Assembly: GCF_001020565.1 (NCBI RefSeq)
Contig: NZ_LDAS01000001.1
Coordinates: 2,690,520-2,754,519 of the forward strand
Direction: 5' to 3'
Length of the DNA stretch: 64,000 bases
DNA from: Maribacter thermophilus
GTDB taxonomy: Bacteria; Bacteroidota; Bacteroidia; Flavobacteriales; Flavobacteriaceae
Part shown: one piece after another, positions 54,967 through 63,831 of the stretch
Layout: every line of letters begins with the position of its first letter
Numbering within the stretch: the stretch's first letter is position 1
The notes under the pieces: generated by a model
The model's database searches: none
Told to the model about the DNA's origin: nothing
The model's input: the letters and a program-made list of their open reading frames with translations, nothing else
Made by a program: the position numbers and the translations under genes

Positions 54967-57786
54967 CTATTGCTCAAGTGGTTTGCCCTCTTTATCCAAC
55001 GATCCTGATTTAATTACAATCAGGTTATCCACATCTATGTATTTTTTAATTGCGTCATTTACTTGATCTAGGGTAACGGCTTCTACATCTTTTGGATATT
55101 GGTCTATATAATCAGGCTCTAAACCTCTTTGAAGAAAACTCAAAATAGTTCTTGAAAGTCCAGACGTGGTTTCTAGACTTACTTTGAAACTACCTGTTAT
55201 ATTAGACTTTTTAGCCGCCAATTCTTCTTCGGTGACCCCCTCGTTCACCCATTTTTTTATCTGTACCATGGTCGAGTTCATCCCTTTTTCGAACAAGTCA
55301 GGGTTAAACGTGGCACTGACGAACCAATGACCTCCGGTTTGTTCATCACCGGAGTGGCCGGCCCCTATACCGTAAGTCAACCCTTCAACATCTCTTACCG
55401 TTCGCATTAACCTACCGGAAAAACCTCCCCCCAGAATACTGGTCGCCATGTAAAATGGTACATAATCCTTGTCGGTTCTTTTGATACCCGTATATTGACC
55501 TATATATAGTTGTGCACTGGGTTTTTGAGGAATAGTTATCACTTTTTCCAGAGCACTCGCTCTTGATGGTTCTTTATAAGTGGCAGCAGAAATTTCACCA
55601 CTATTCCATCCCTTAAAAGATTTTTTCAATGAAGTATACAGTTCATTGGTGTCCACATCGCCTACGGCTACCAAATGCATACCTTTAGTTCCGAAATAGT
55701 TACTGTGAAATGCTTTCAATTCATTTAGGGTAGCTTTTTCAAGATCTTCAATAGTCGATTGGATATCCTGTTTATAATTTGGATGCCCTTCTGGGTAAAT
55801 GGCCTGTGCAAGGGCAATAGATCCTTGGGTAGTAGGGTCTGAAATACCTCTTTTAATACTACCTATCACCTGTTGTTTGAGCAGATCAAACTCCTTGGCA
55901 TCAAATAAGGGAAACCTTAATTCTTCCGATAGCAATGATATAACTTCCTTTACATCTTTTTTAAGGCATTTAAATCCAATTTGAATATGATGGGTATCCG
56001 TATTTATATTGAAATTAACCCCTAGCTTGTCCAACTTTTGAGAAAAATCAAACTTATTATGTTTTATTGTGCCCTTATCCAGCATTCGAACTGTCAACAT
56101 TGGCACTACATTGTTCCCGTTTGTATTTAAGTAATTTGCAATAGGAAAACTCGCAAAGACCGTTATAAAGTCCTTAACACCGGTTTTGGTGGTAACAACA
56201 TCGATACCCTCAATATTCTTTCTATTGAATTTTTTATCCTTTGCCTTGTTTTCGATCACTTTATTAGCAGGTATTTCGCTAGTGGCAACAGATAGGACAG
56301 TGTCTTCGTTATTTACCGAATAACCCGTTTTATTATCTGTATGATCCGGATTCCTGTAAAAATATTTACCATTAACCTCATGATGTTTGCTAGGCTTTGA
56401 ACCAACATCGGCCATGCCTGCGCCTGTCTCAGCTACAAAGTAACCTGTTGTACTCTGATTTTCCAATAAATATGTAGCGGCCACTCGTTTTACATCTTCT
56501 GCCGTAACTTTTGCAAGTTTTTCGGTACCTGTTACATAATCTGTCCAATCACCTGCAGCAATAGCCTCATTAAGTTGGCCCGCAATTCTTCCCGAACCGT
56601 CTCTGGCCAATATAGTCTGAGCTTTCAGCTTGGCTACAACACGATCTACGTCCACTTGGTCGACCCCTTCTTTTTTAATCGTATCGATTACAGCCAAAAG
56701 TTGATCGTTTAGGTCTTCATGGCTAGAGGCCGGGTCAAAAATAAGGGCTATGGTAAATAGTCCCGCATCCTTGAAAGTGGATGGTCCTGCCATAACTGAA
56801 TACGCCAACCCTGTATCTTTAAATTTTTTACTTAATACAGACGAGGTACCACTTCCCAAAATTTCACCTAAAACCGTTAAGGCAGGCATGTCTTCATGTA
56901 ATTTACCAGGAATCTTATACCCTATGGCAACCATACTTTGTTGACCGTTCTTTTTTATAGTGGTCTTTCTTGGGCCCAATTGCTCCGGTTCTTCAGTGTA
57001 AGGCTGAGGCATTTTATGGGGTGCCTTCGGAATTTTACCAAAATATTTATCTACCAATTTAAAAACATTGGCCTTCTGAAAATCTCCTATAATTGTCAAA
57101 GTTGCATTATTGGGCCAATAATAGGTGTCATAAAATTTGCGCAAGGTCTCGATCGGCATTTTTTCTATATCCGATCGCCAACCAATAGTCGAATGATGAT
57201 AGGGATGTGCCATATAAGCCATAGCCCAAATTTCTTTGCTCAAAACATTGAACGGACTATTTTCACCACGTTCGAACTCGTTACGGACTACGGTCATTTC
57301 AGCATCCTTGTCCTCTTTGAGCAACAAAGAGTTCCTCATTCTATCGGCTTCAATATCCAAGGCAAGTTCCAATTGATCGCTGGGTATGGTTTCATAATAG
57401 TTGGTCCGATCATTCCAAGTAGTAGCATTCATCCGAGCACCTATACCCGTCAACTTACTATCAATAGAGGTTCCTTTACTCTTATGAAACTTGGTCGTTC
57501 CCTTGAACATTAAGTGTTCCAACAAATGGGTAGAACCCGTATTACCCGTTACTTCATGTTTTGACCCCACTCTATAAACCACCTGCACGGTTACTACAGG
57601 TGCCGCATTATCTTGTAACAACAGCAGGTTCATACCATTTGGTTCGTACATATATTCTTCGATGCCACCCAATTCTTTCACTTTCGAGAATTTATCGGCA
57701 ACATCCTGGGCATTTACAAATTGTTGTAGCCCCATGGCTGCGATCGCGCAGGAAATTATTTTTGTTTTCGTTAAAATTTTCATCAT
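54967..57786 (-). CDS. M16-family metallopeptidase (two-domain, secreted)
   Basis: This 939-residue protein has a signal peptide ending near 27 (CAIAAMGLQQFVNAQ). The first M16 half keeps the inverted zinc motif HLLEH at 87-91 and the distal Glu in VRNEFERGEN. The second half (from about 500) is the inactive, M16C-type mate (KLDKLGVNFNINTDTHH, LLGGGFSGRLMRTVRD). Such periplasmic peptidases degrade short peptides in a closed chamber. It shares an operon with DsbD and TlpA genes, suggesting breakdown of imported peptides. Confidence 0.94.
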   Translation of the reverse strand: MMKILTKTKIISCAIAAMGLQQFVNAQDVADKFSKVKELGGIEEYMYEPNGMNLLLLQDNAAPVVTVQVVYRVGSKHEVTGNTGSTHLLEHLMFKGTTKFHKSKGTSIDSKLTGIGARMNATTWNDRTNYYETIPSDQLELALDIEADRMRNSLLLKEDKDAEMTVVRNEFERGENSPFNVLSKEIWAMAYMAHPYHHSTIGWRSDIEKMPIETLRKFYDTYYWPNNATLTIIGDFQKANVFKLVDKYFGKIPKAPHKMPQPYTEEPEQLGPRKTTIKKNGQQSMVAIGYKIPGKLHEDMPALTVLGEILGSGTSSVLSKKFKDTGLAYSVMAGPSTFKDAGLFTIALIFDPASSHEDLNDQLLAVIDTIKKEGVDQVDVDRVVAKLKAQTILARDGSGRIAGQLNEAIAAGDWTDYVTGTEKLAKVTAEDVKRVAATYLLENQSTTGYFVAETGAGMADVGSKPSKHHEVNGKYFYRNPDHTDNKTGYSVNNEDTVLSVATSEIPANKVIENKAKDKKFNRKNIEGIDVVTTKTGVKDFITVFASFPIANYLNTNGNNVVPMLTVRMLDKGTIKHNKFDFSQKLDKLGVNFNINTDTHHIQIGFKCLKKDVKEVISLLSEELRFPLFDAKEFDLLKQQVIGSIKRGISDPTTQGSIALAQAIYPEGHPNYKQDIQSTIEDLEKATLNELKAFHSNYFGTKGMHLVAVGDVDTNELYTSLKKSFKGWNSGEISAATYKEPSRASALEKVITIPQKPSAQLYIGQYTGIKRTDKDYVPFYMATSILGGGFSGRLMRTVRDVEGLTYGIGAGHSGDEQTGGHWFVSATFNPDLFEKGMNSTMVQIKKWVNEGVTEEELAAKKSNITGSFKVSLETTSGLSRTILSFLQRGLEPDYIDQYPKDVEAVTLDQVNDAIKKYIDVDNLIVIKSGSLDKEGKPLEQ

Positions 57787-57850
57787 TATATAGGTTATCT
57801 AGGCGTAATACGATTTTAAAAGTCTACACCCTATTAAAAAAAAATGTTAA

Positions 57851-58366
57851 TTATAGAACACTTAAGTTTTTAGTCTTTTTTTGAGGCGGAAAGCACTTAT
57901 ACCGGTCACAGGTTTGATAATATAGACCGGTAACAATTACATCCTCTTTATCGAACTCACCAACCGAAAAGTATCTTACAAAAACAAGAGTGTCCTCATA
58001 AATATATATTCCATCGTTATATGGTGAACCCTTTGGCATTTCCCAATCATCGATAGCGGTAATACCTTTTGGAAGTTTCAATTGCAATTCAGAAACGATA
58101 TAAGGCTGTCCTTCGGGCACGTAAGCGTATATATGCCATTGGTCTTCAATGTTGGCTTTTATTATTACCGCCATTTGGGTCATGTCATTTGACCTAACCA
58201 ATTTCGCGTTTATGGCTACGGGATCCATGGGATTTGTAACCTCGGTAGCAAGCCCCTGTACTTCTTTTTTAACTTTTTCCCTTAATGTAGGATATACCTT
58301 TGTTGTTTGTGCCAACCCTATCTGGGCCATCAAAAACAATATATATAAGAAGACATGATTCTTCAT
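57851..58366 (-). CDS. stand-alone DsbD N-terminal (alpha)-like domain, secreted
   Basis: This 171-residue protein has a signal peptide (FLYILFLMAQIGLAQ). The mature part resembles the DsbD alpha domain: a Cys pair in CDRYKCFPP matches CDDQRCLPP in the operon's DsbD, and IEDQWHIYAYVPEGQPY matches the [14 protein letters not shown] stretch. It lacks the membrane core and thioredoxin domain, so it may act as a free thiol shuttle between DsbD and other proteins. It is four bases downstream of the 58.4 kb gene. Confidence 0.72.
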   Translation of the reverse strand: MKNHVFLYILFLMAQIGLAQTTKVYPTLREKVKKEVQGLATEVTNPMDPVAINAKLVRSNDMTQMAVIIKANIEDQWHIYAYVPEGQPYIVSELQLKLPKGITAIDDWEMPKGSPYNDGIYIYEDTLVFVRYFSVGEFDKEDVIVTGLYYQTCDRYKCFPPQKKTKNLSVL

Positions 58367-58370
58367 AGGA

Positions 58371-59966
58371 TTATATTTTAGAATTATGCTGCCTTTTAGA
58401 CTCTTTCAGGGCAATGTCACTTTCACTTCTGGGTCTGACCCGTGGGTTGGCATTTTTATCATTGACCATCCACACATACCCCCCTACTTCGGTAAAAAAC
58501 AACTTGTCGCGGTATGTATTAAACCAAGTTCTCCATTCTTTGGCAGTTTTAAAATCTTCCAAAGTATATCTCATCAGAATTCTATATGCCTTATCCGCAT
58601 CCGCATTGTCTTCCAACATTGTTATCGCTTTGTCTAGCACTGCTATATTGGTGTTTGCAACACCTAGACTTTTAACGTCCTCATCAACTTTTATTTCGTA
58701 AAAGGCATCTGGTTCAGAATAAAAATAATCCCTGTTTTCATTAAGGTATTTTCTAATGGCAAGTGTATCTAGACCGGTAATGGAAGACCAAGAATTTCGA
58801 CCTATATTCTTTTTAAGATAGCCCTCTCTTGTTAAAATTTCTTGAGGCCGACTATTCAAGATCATCTTTTCTACTTGTGTCAAATCTTTACCCGAAGCCT
58901 TCTTTTCTTTCAATTTTTCTTTTTCTTTAAGACTATTTTCATTAAAATCTTTCAAGAATTCAACATACGACAAATAGGACTTTTCTGTCGTATAGAATAT
59001 CATCTCATCTATGTACTGTTTGGTTGCAATACGCTCATTATACTTTCTAACAATCATCTTATCATCCGCATGTTCATGAGTATAAACAATAGCATTTACA
59101 AAAACCCTTTTAGCTTCTTCTGTCATATAATCTGGTGAACCGGCAAACCCCCATAAAAAAAAGTTGCCATGTCGCCCCAAGGCGACCGCCGTTTTTTGTT
59201 TGGTGCAGACCCCGCTAGAAATAATCTCTGAATGGGGAGAATCTTCAAAACCCCATCCACGGGCTACCATACCCACTCTAAAACCTTTACCATCTTTATA
59301 GCCTTCACTGTTTACCTCCCACATAGGAATTTCTTCTGGAACATCTTGACCATCGAAGGCCTTTAGAACACCTTTGGGAGTTGCCTTTTTTTCAAGGGTT
59401 ATATCTGTTTTATAGGGACCTTTAAAAATAGCATGCTCTGTTTTTATATGATGGGCATGCCGATCTAGACAAAGGCAATACCAATCTAATTTAGACCCAA
59501 GGCTTGCGCCTATAACAGAAGAAGTATGCCCTATAAAGACCGATGGGCTATCAAAATCGTCACTAACGAATTTAGCTGGCTCCATACTTATAAATTTTCC
59601 GGTCTCGGGATCATTGTGTATAACCCGATCCTTTATCATATCTGGAGCTTGGTCAAAAATGGTCACGTCATGTGCTTTTGACATTTCCTCGTTATAATCC
59701 CTAGCGTCCACACTGGTCACTTTTGTGAAATACTTGTTCAACAATTCTTCAAATGCAGGCATTCTTTTCCCATATTCCTCCTTAAAACGCTCTGGTGTCA
59801 TACCTCCACTTATTCGTGAAGATTCTAAATTTTCGGGCATTGGTTTTTCGGAACTGTAGCCAACATATAATACACTTATATCTTGTTTGTCAATGTCTTG
59901 CGCCTTTATGGTCGTTATACATAGTACTAAGACGAGCGTTGCTATTAGTTTAATGTAGTTTTTCAT
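58371..59966 (-). CDS. exported protein of unknown function
   Basis: This 531-residue protein has a signal peptide ending near residue 23 (ATLVLVLCITTIKAQ). The N-terminal 300 residues have an alternating pattern like a class I glutaminase-type Rossmann sheet (SVLYVGYSSEKP, VTIFDQAPDM, VFIGHTSSVIG, WGFAGSPDYMTEEAKRVFVNAIVY). I cannot point to a catalytic triad. The C-terminal 200 residues are helical and charged (EKEKLKEKKASGKDLTQVEKM). It lies 9 bases after a TlpA gene and 4 before the DsbD-like domain, so it is part of the same pathway. I recognise no named family with confidence. Confidence 0.6.
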   Translation of the reverse strand: MKNYIKLIATLVLVLCITTIKAQDIDKQDISVLYVGYSSEKPMPENLESSRISGGMTPERFKEEYGKRMPAFEELLNKYFTKVTSVDARDYNEEMSKAHDVTIFDQAPDMIKDRVIHNDPETGKFISMEPAKFVSDDFDSPSVFIGHTSSVIGASLGSKLDWYCLCLDRHAHHIKTEHAIFKGPYKTDITLEKKATPKGVLKAFDGQDVPEEIPMWEVNSEGYKDGKGFRVGMVARGWGFEDSPHSEIISSGVCTKQKTAVALGRHGNFFLWGFAGSPDYMTEEAKRVFVNAIVYTHEHADDKMIVRKYNERIATKQYIDEMIFYTTEKSYLSYVEFLKDFNENSLKEKEKLKEKKASGKDLTQVEKMILNSRPQEILTREGYLKKNIGRNSWSSITGLDTLAIRKYLNENRDYFYSEPDAFYEIKVDEDVKSLGVANTNIAVLDKAITMLEDNADADKAYRILMRYTLEDFKTAKEWRTWFNTYRDKLFFTEVGGYVWMVNDKNANPRVRPRSESDIALKESKRQHNSKI

Positions 59967-59975
59967 ATCATTTTA

Positions 59976-61175
59976 TTAATAACCAAGAAGTTCTATAAGT
60001 TTTGCATCCAACTCCTCTTTTGTAGCATTACGTAGTAGAATTGTTTGGTTTTCATCTATTAAAAAAGTAGTAGGTAAATGTGGCACTCCATATAATCTGG
60101 CGACCGGACCATATGGTGATCTCTTTTTATCGCCCATATCTGCATCATCATATACTTGTAACCATGAAATTTGATCATCTTCAATAGCTTTTCTCCATTT
60201 ATCTTCTTCATCGGCCGTGCCTATACCTATAATTTCAAAATTATCGGTCCCATATTTTTTTCTTAATTCCCTTAAATGAGGAAATGATTCACGACATGGT
60301 ATGCACCAACTTGCCCAAAAATCGATTAAGCGGTATTTTCCTTTAACATCAGCCAAAGAAAGTGCTGTTCCATCAACTGTATTTAGAGTGAAATCAGGGG
60401 CTTTATTACCTTCTCCCAAATTCTCAAATACATCTTTATAAACTTTGGTGATATGGTTTCTATAAAAACCAGTTTTTTTTGCATCACCTTGAAAAAGATT
60501 ATAAAATTCCTGAAGCTGACCCTTGCTCATTCGTCCCTCTGTATATTGATATCCTAAAAAATAAACCGCTACAGGTGAACTTGGATTATTCTTTGCGTAA
60601 TCATATTTTGCCTTAATATATTCAGCACTGCGCTCTTCGGACAATGGATTTAGTTTTTTTTGTAACGCCTCTGCTTCTTCTAACAATTTAGGATCTTTGC
60701 TCTTTTTGGCTTTCGCATAAGCTTCCCGAACAGAATCGAGCGGGGCATATTTCGGATTTTTAAAGATGGCTTGAGATTCAGCTTCCAACCGCTCGTACTC
60801 GTCATTTGATTTTGAACCTGAAACGATTGTAGTAAATCGCCAATCTTCTGGCTTTACTGTAGACCAATCTATAGCTATATTTATGTCGCCGTTTTCTAGA
60901 AAAAACTGTGCACTTTTATTTTCAATAACCAGATTCACCATATCTGGGGCTCCTACTTTTCCTTTAAATTTAAAAGTACCGTTTACTATCTCTGTACTAT
61001 CCAGCACTATAACATTATTGCGGTTTGCAGCTTCTGTTAATTTGACCCAGCCAGTATCTAAGCCTTTAACAGTACCTGTAACGGTATAACCATCAAAGGG
61101 TACTTTTTGTTTACAATTTGCAGTTACCAACAGCACTATGGCCATTGGCAGTATTGTTTTAAATATTTTTTTCAT
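59976..61175 (-). CDS. TlpA-like thioredoxin lipoprotein with DUF4369-like N-terminus
   Basis: This 399-residue protein has an N-terminal signal ending in a Cys after VTAN, a strand-rich DUF4369-type domain (YTVTGTVKGLDTGWVKL), helical middle and a C-terminal thioredoxin domain. Its redox pair is CIPC near 291-294 (FWASWCIPCRESFP) and the cis-Pro loop is GVPHLPTTFLID. It reduces or swaps disulfides at the inner or outer membrane, presumably powered by DsbD. It is 21 bases from the next TlpA paralogue, which it closely resembles. Confidence 0.92.
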   Translation of the reverse strand: MKKIFKTILPMAIVLLVTANCKQKVPFDGYTVTGTVKGLDTGWVKLTEAANRNNVIVLDSTEIVNGTFKFKGKVGAPDMVNLVIENKSAQFFLENGDINIAIDWSTVKPEDWRFTTIVSGSKSNDEYERLEAESQAIFKNPKYAPLDSVREAYAKAKKSKDPKLLEEAEALQKKLNPLSEERSAEYIKAKYDYAKNNPSSPVAVYFLGYQYTEGRMSKGQLQEFYNLFQGDAKKTGFYRNHITKVYKDVFENLGEGNKAPDFTLNTVDGTALSLADVKGKYRLIDFWASWCIPCRESFPHLRELRKKYGTDNFEIIGIGTADEEDKWRKAIEDDQISWLQVYDDADMGDKKRSPYGPVARLYGVPHLPTTFLIDENQTILLRNATKEELDAKLIELLGY

Positions 61176-61196
61176 GATTTTTAATTTTATTGGTTC

Positions 61197-62393
61197 TTAA
61201 TACCCAAATAGCTCTTCCAATTTTGCATCCAACGCCTCTTTTGAAGGGTTTCTAAGGATAATTTTTTCGTTTTCATCCATTAAAAATGTGGTTGGTAAAA
61301 ATGGAACACCATATTTACGTGCAACAATACCATATTGATGGTCTTCACCTGTATCGTTTAAATGCATCCAAGGTGTTTGATCTTCTTCAATGGCTTTTCT
61401 CCATTTTGCTTCTGCATCTGCCGTTCCAATGGCTACAACCTCAAATCCGTCTTTTTTATACTTTTTGTATAATTCTTTTAAATGTGGAAATGATGCCCTA
61501 CAAGGCACACACCAAGATGCCCAGAAATCGACTAACTTATATTTTGCCTCAACACCTTTTAAGGAAACTTCTTTTCCGTTAACATCGTTTAAAGTAAAAT
61601 CTGGAGCTATACTACCAACACCAAGGTTTTTAAAAATATCATTGTATGTTTTTTCATAATATTTGAACATCGCCGTGTGTTTGGCATCCCCTTTAAAGAG
61701 AGGGTAAATAGCTTTCATTTCTTCTTTGGACATACGCCCTTCGCTAAACTGAAAGGCCAAAACCCAAGGAGCTACCGGAGATTCAGGATAATCTTTTGCA
61801 TACTGAATCATAAAGGATCTACGCTCATTTTGTCGTTGACTTTCCAAGTCGCTAAATTGGGCTCTCCATTCTTGAAAAGCTTTTATTTTAGCTTCATCTT
61901 CAGACTTATAAGCCACTTCCATTTTAGGTCTTATAGCCTGCAAGGGCATAAATTTCTTTTGGTTCATGATACTGTCTATTTTCGCTTCCTGCGCTTCATA
62001 AACCTGCTGCAACGCTGAACCGGATACTTTTGCCTTAAGCTGACCACGATTTGACTCTGCCGTATCAAATTCTAAAGTAATGTCACTGTTTTCTAGAAAG
62101 AATTCACTGTAAAATTCATCACCTATCTTAATGATTACTCGATCAGGATGTTCAACGATTCCTTTAAATGTAAAAGCCCCATTTGTCATTTGGGCACTAT
62201 CAATTACCTTAGGTTTGGCACCTCTGTCCGTAAAATTCATTTCAATTAATTTTACTTTGGCCTCATCTAAACCTTTTACTACACCAGATATGGTATAACC
62301 TTCAAAAGATGCTTCTTTTTTACAGCTAGTAAGAGGTAATATCATTATTAAACCAAGTATTAATGCTGATTTTATTTTTAAAGACATTTTCAT
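61197..62393 (-). CDS. TlpA-like thioredoxin lipoprotein with DUF4369-like N-terminus
   Basis: This 398-residue close paralogue of the 59,976 gene has lipoprotein signal ending LTSC, the same N-terminal domain (YTISGVVKGLDEAKVKL) and redox pair CVPC in FWASWCVPCRASFP. The cis-Pro loop is GVPFLPTTFLMD. The two likely arose by tandem duplication, given matching length and domain order and a 21-base spacer. It is 26 bases after the third TlpA gene. Confidence 0.92.
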   Translation of the reverse strand: MKMSLKIKSALILGLIMILPLTSCKKEASFEGYTISGVVKGLDEAKVKLIEMNFTDRGAKPKVIDSAQMTNGAFTFKGIVEHPDRVIIKIGDEFYSEFFLENSDITLEFDTAESNRGQLKAKVSGSALQQVYEAQEAKIDSIMNQKKFMPLQAIRPKMEVAYKSEDEAKIKAFQEWRAQFSDLESQRQNERRSFMIQYAKDYPESPVAPWVLAFQFSEGRMSKEEMKAIYPLFKGDAKHTAMFKYYEKTYNDIFKNLGVGSIAPDFTLNDVNGKEVSLKGVEAKYKLVDFWASWCVPCRASFPHLKELYKKYKKDGFEVVAIGTADAEAKWRKAIEEDQTPWMHLNDTGEDHQYGIVARKYGVPFLPTTFLMDENEKIILRNPSKEALDAKLEELFGY

Positions 62394-62419
62394 AATTTAA
62401 TTTTTAGTATGGACGCTTA

Positions 62420-63604
62420 TTAGTTTAACAGTTCCTCCAATAATTCAAAAGCTTCTTCACCGCCACCAACATATCGTTTCACAATTTTACCTTCTGGATC
62501 AATGATGAACTTAGTAGGAAAGCCTTTTACATTAAAACGGGTTACGAAGTTATCGGGGGTATTCTCTCTATCGCTCATTAGTTGTTGCCAATTGTAGCCG
62601 TTATCGGCAATGAACTTTTCTATTTTATCTTTTGTGTCCCCTGAGTTAATGCCCAGTACTACTAGCTGGTCCTCATATTGTTCTTGAAAGGCCTTTACCT
62701 CGGGCATTTCTTTGACACAAGGGCCGCACCAAATACCCCAAAAATCGATTAACACATATTTTCCTTTGAGAGATGCGATATCGAACTCACTACCGTCCAA
62801 GGTTGCATTGGTTTTAACAGCCGGCACTGGCATGCCCTCGGCAGTAGCTTTTATACCCTGAATACGGGTTTCGGCCGTTTTATAAAAACTTAGGTCACTG
62901 AGTTCTTTAGAGACGTTATTAAATAGATCGATCGCAACCGTATCTTCTATTTGGCCACGCATAATCATGTCTTCTAAATACCACAGGGCCCCCAATGATT
63001 TTGGATGTTCCCTAAAATGCTCAATTAAAGCCTGCCTTCCTTTTTCATCAATTTGCTCAGCTTTTTTTTGAAGTTGTTCTATAACCACGGAATCTTTCTC
63101 ATAAGTAGCCCTTACCATAAGATTGGCGCTTTCGTTTATGTTCGGAAAGGTGAGTCTGTTTATGGCGGCCAAACTATTGTTATATGCATCACCACTGGGA
63201 TAGGCATCTATAAAATCAATGGCCTCCCCTTGTATTTTAATATGGGCCCCTGGGTATGCAAAAAACATTAAGTACATTGATTTCACAGGGAAATATCCTC
63301 CATCGGCAGCCTTCTTGTAAATTTTGTTATCCTTGTCTTCATAATCGGTATAGGCCCTGATCAGGGAAAGTTTTGATATAGTATCTGAAAATTTGATTTT
63401 CCCATTTACTACATGAATCGTATCCGGAGGGGTTTCCCTTGTATATTCCTTATCGGGATGCCGAAAGAAAAAATGAGATTTTAACCCTTGTATTTCACCT
63501 TCCAGTGTAAATTGATTAGGAGGTGTTTTTTCTGTTTTTTTACATGATGTAACAAAAAAAAGTCCCGTTAAGGCAATAATTGTTACTTTGATATATATTT
63601 TCAT
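62420..63604 (-). CDS. TlpA-like thioredoxin lipoprotein, divergent member
   Basis: This 394-residue lipoprotein (signal ending VTSC) has a DUF4369-type N-terminal domain (FTLEGEIQGLKSHFFF). Its thioredoxin domain is more canonical, with CGPC in FWGIWCGPCVKEMPE and cis-Pro loop KGFPTKFIID. It differs clearly from the two paralogues downstream, so it may handle another partner. It follows the SusD gene by 227 bases, with a hairpin between, and starts the non-SusCD part of the operon. Confidence 0.92.
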   Translation of the reverse strand: MKIYIKVTIIALTGLFFVTSCKKTEKTPPNQFTLEGEIQGLKSHFFFRHPDKEYTRETPPDTIHVVNGKIKFSDTISKLSLIRAYTDYEDKDNKIYKKAADGGYFPVKSMYLMFFAYPGAHIKIQGEAIDFIDAYPSGDAYNNSLAAINRLTFPNINESANLMVRATYEKDSVVIEQLQKKAEQIDEKGRQALIEHFREHPKSLGALWYLEDMIMRGQIEDTVAIDLFNNVSKELSDLSFYKTAETRIQGIKATAEGMPVPAVKTNATLDGSEFDIASLKGKYVLIDFWGIWCGPCVKEMPEVKAFQEQYEDQLVVLGINSGDTKDKIEKFIADNGYNWQQLMSDRENTPDNFVTRFNVKGFPTKFIIDPEGKIVKRYVGGGEEAFELLEELLN

Positions 63605-63765
63605 TTTAAGATCTATATTTTAATTGTTTAAAGAATAAGGTCTCCTAAAAGGCCACTTTATAAACTTGCCCAAAATTGAAACCAAGAAGCACTCAAAAGG
63701 GATTATGGCAGATATTAGCCATAAGACCAATATTGATGCCTATTGAGAAACTGAATTTTATTGAA

Positions 63766-63802
63766 GAGGTATGGGAAGGGTCGTTCACCCTTCCATAACC
63801 TC
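63766..63802 (-). other. intercistronic hairpin after susD
   Basis: An 8-base perfect inner stem (GGAAGGGT 63774-63781, ACCCTTCC 63787-63794, loop CGTTC) is extended by an outer 5-base stem GAGGT/ACCTC past a small internal loop. No T-run follows on the minus strand. It is probably an mRNA stability or partial-termination element separating susD from the downstream genes, and sits 30 bases after the SusD stop. Confidence 0.7.
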
Positions 63803-63831
63803 ATCCAACCAATTTATCTAGCAGAAAAATT

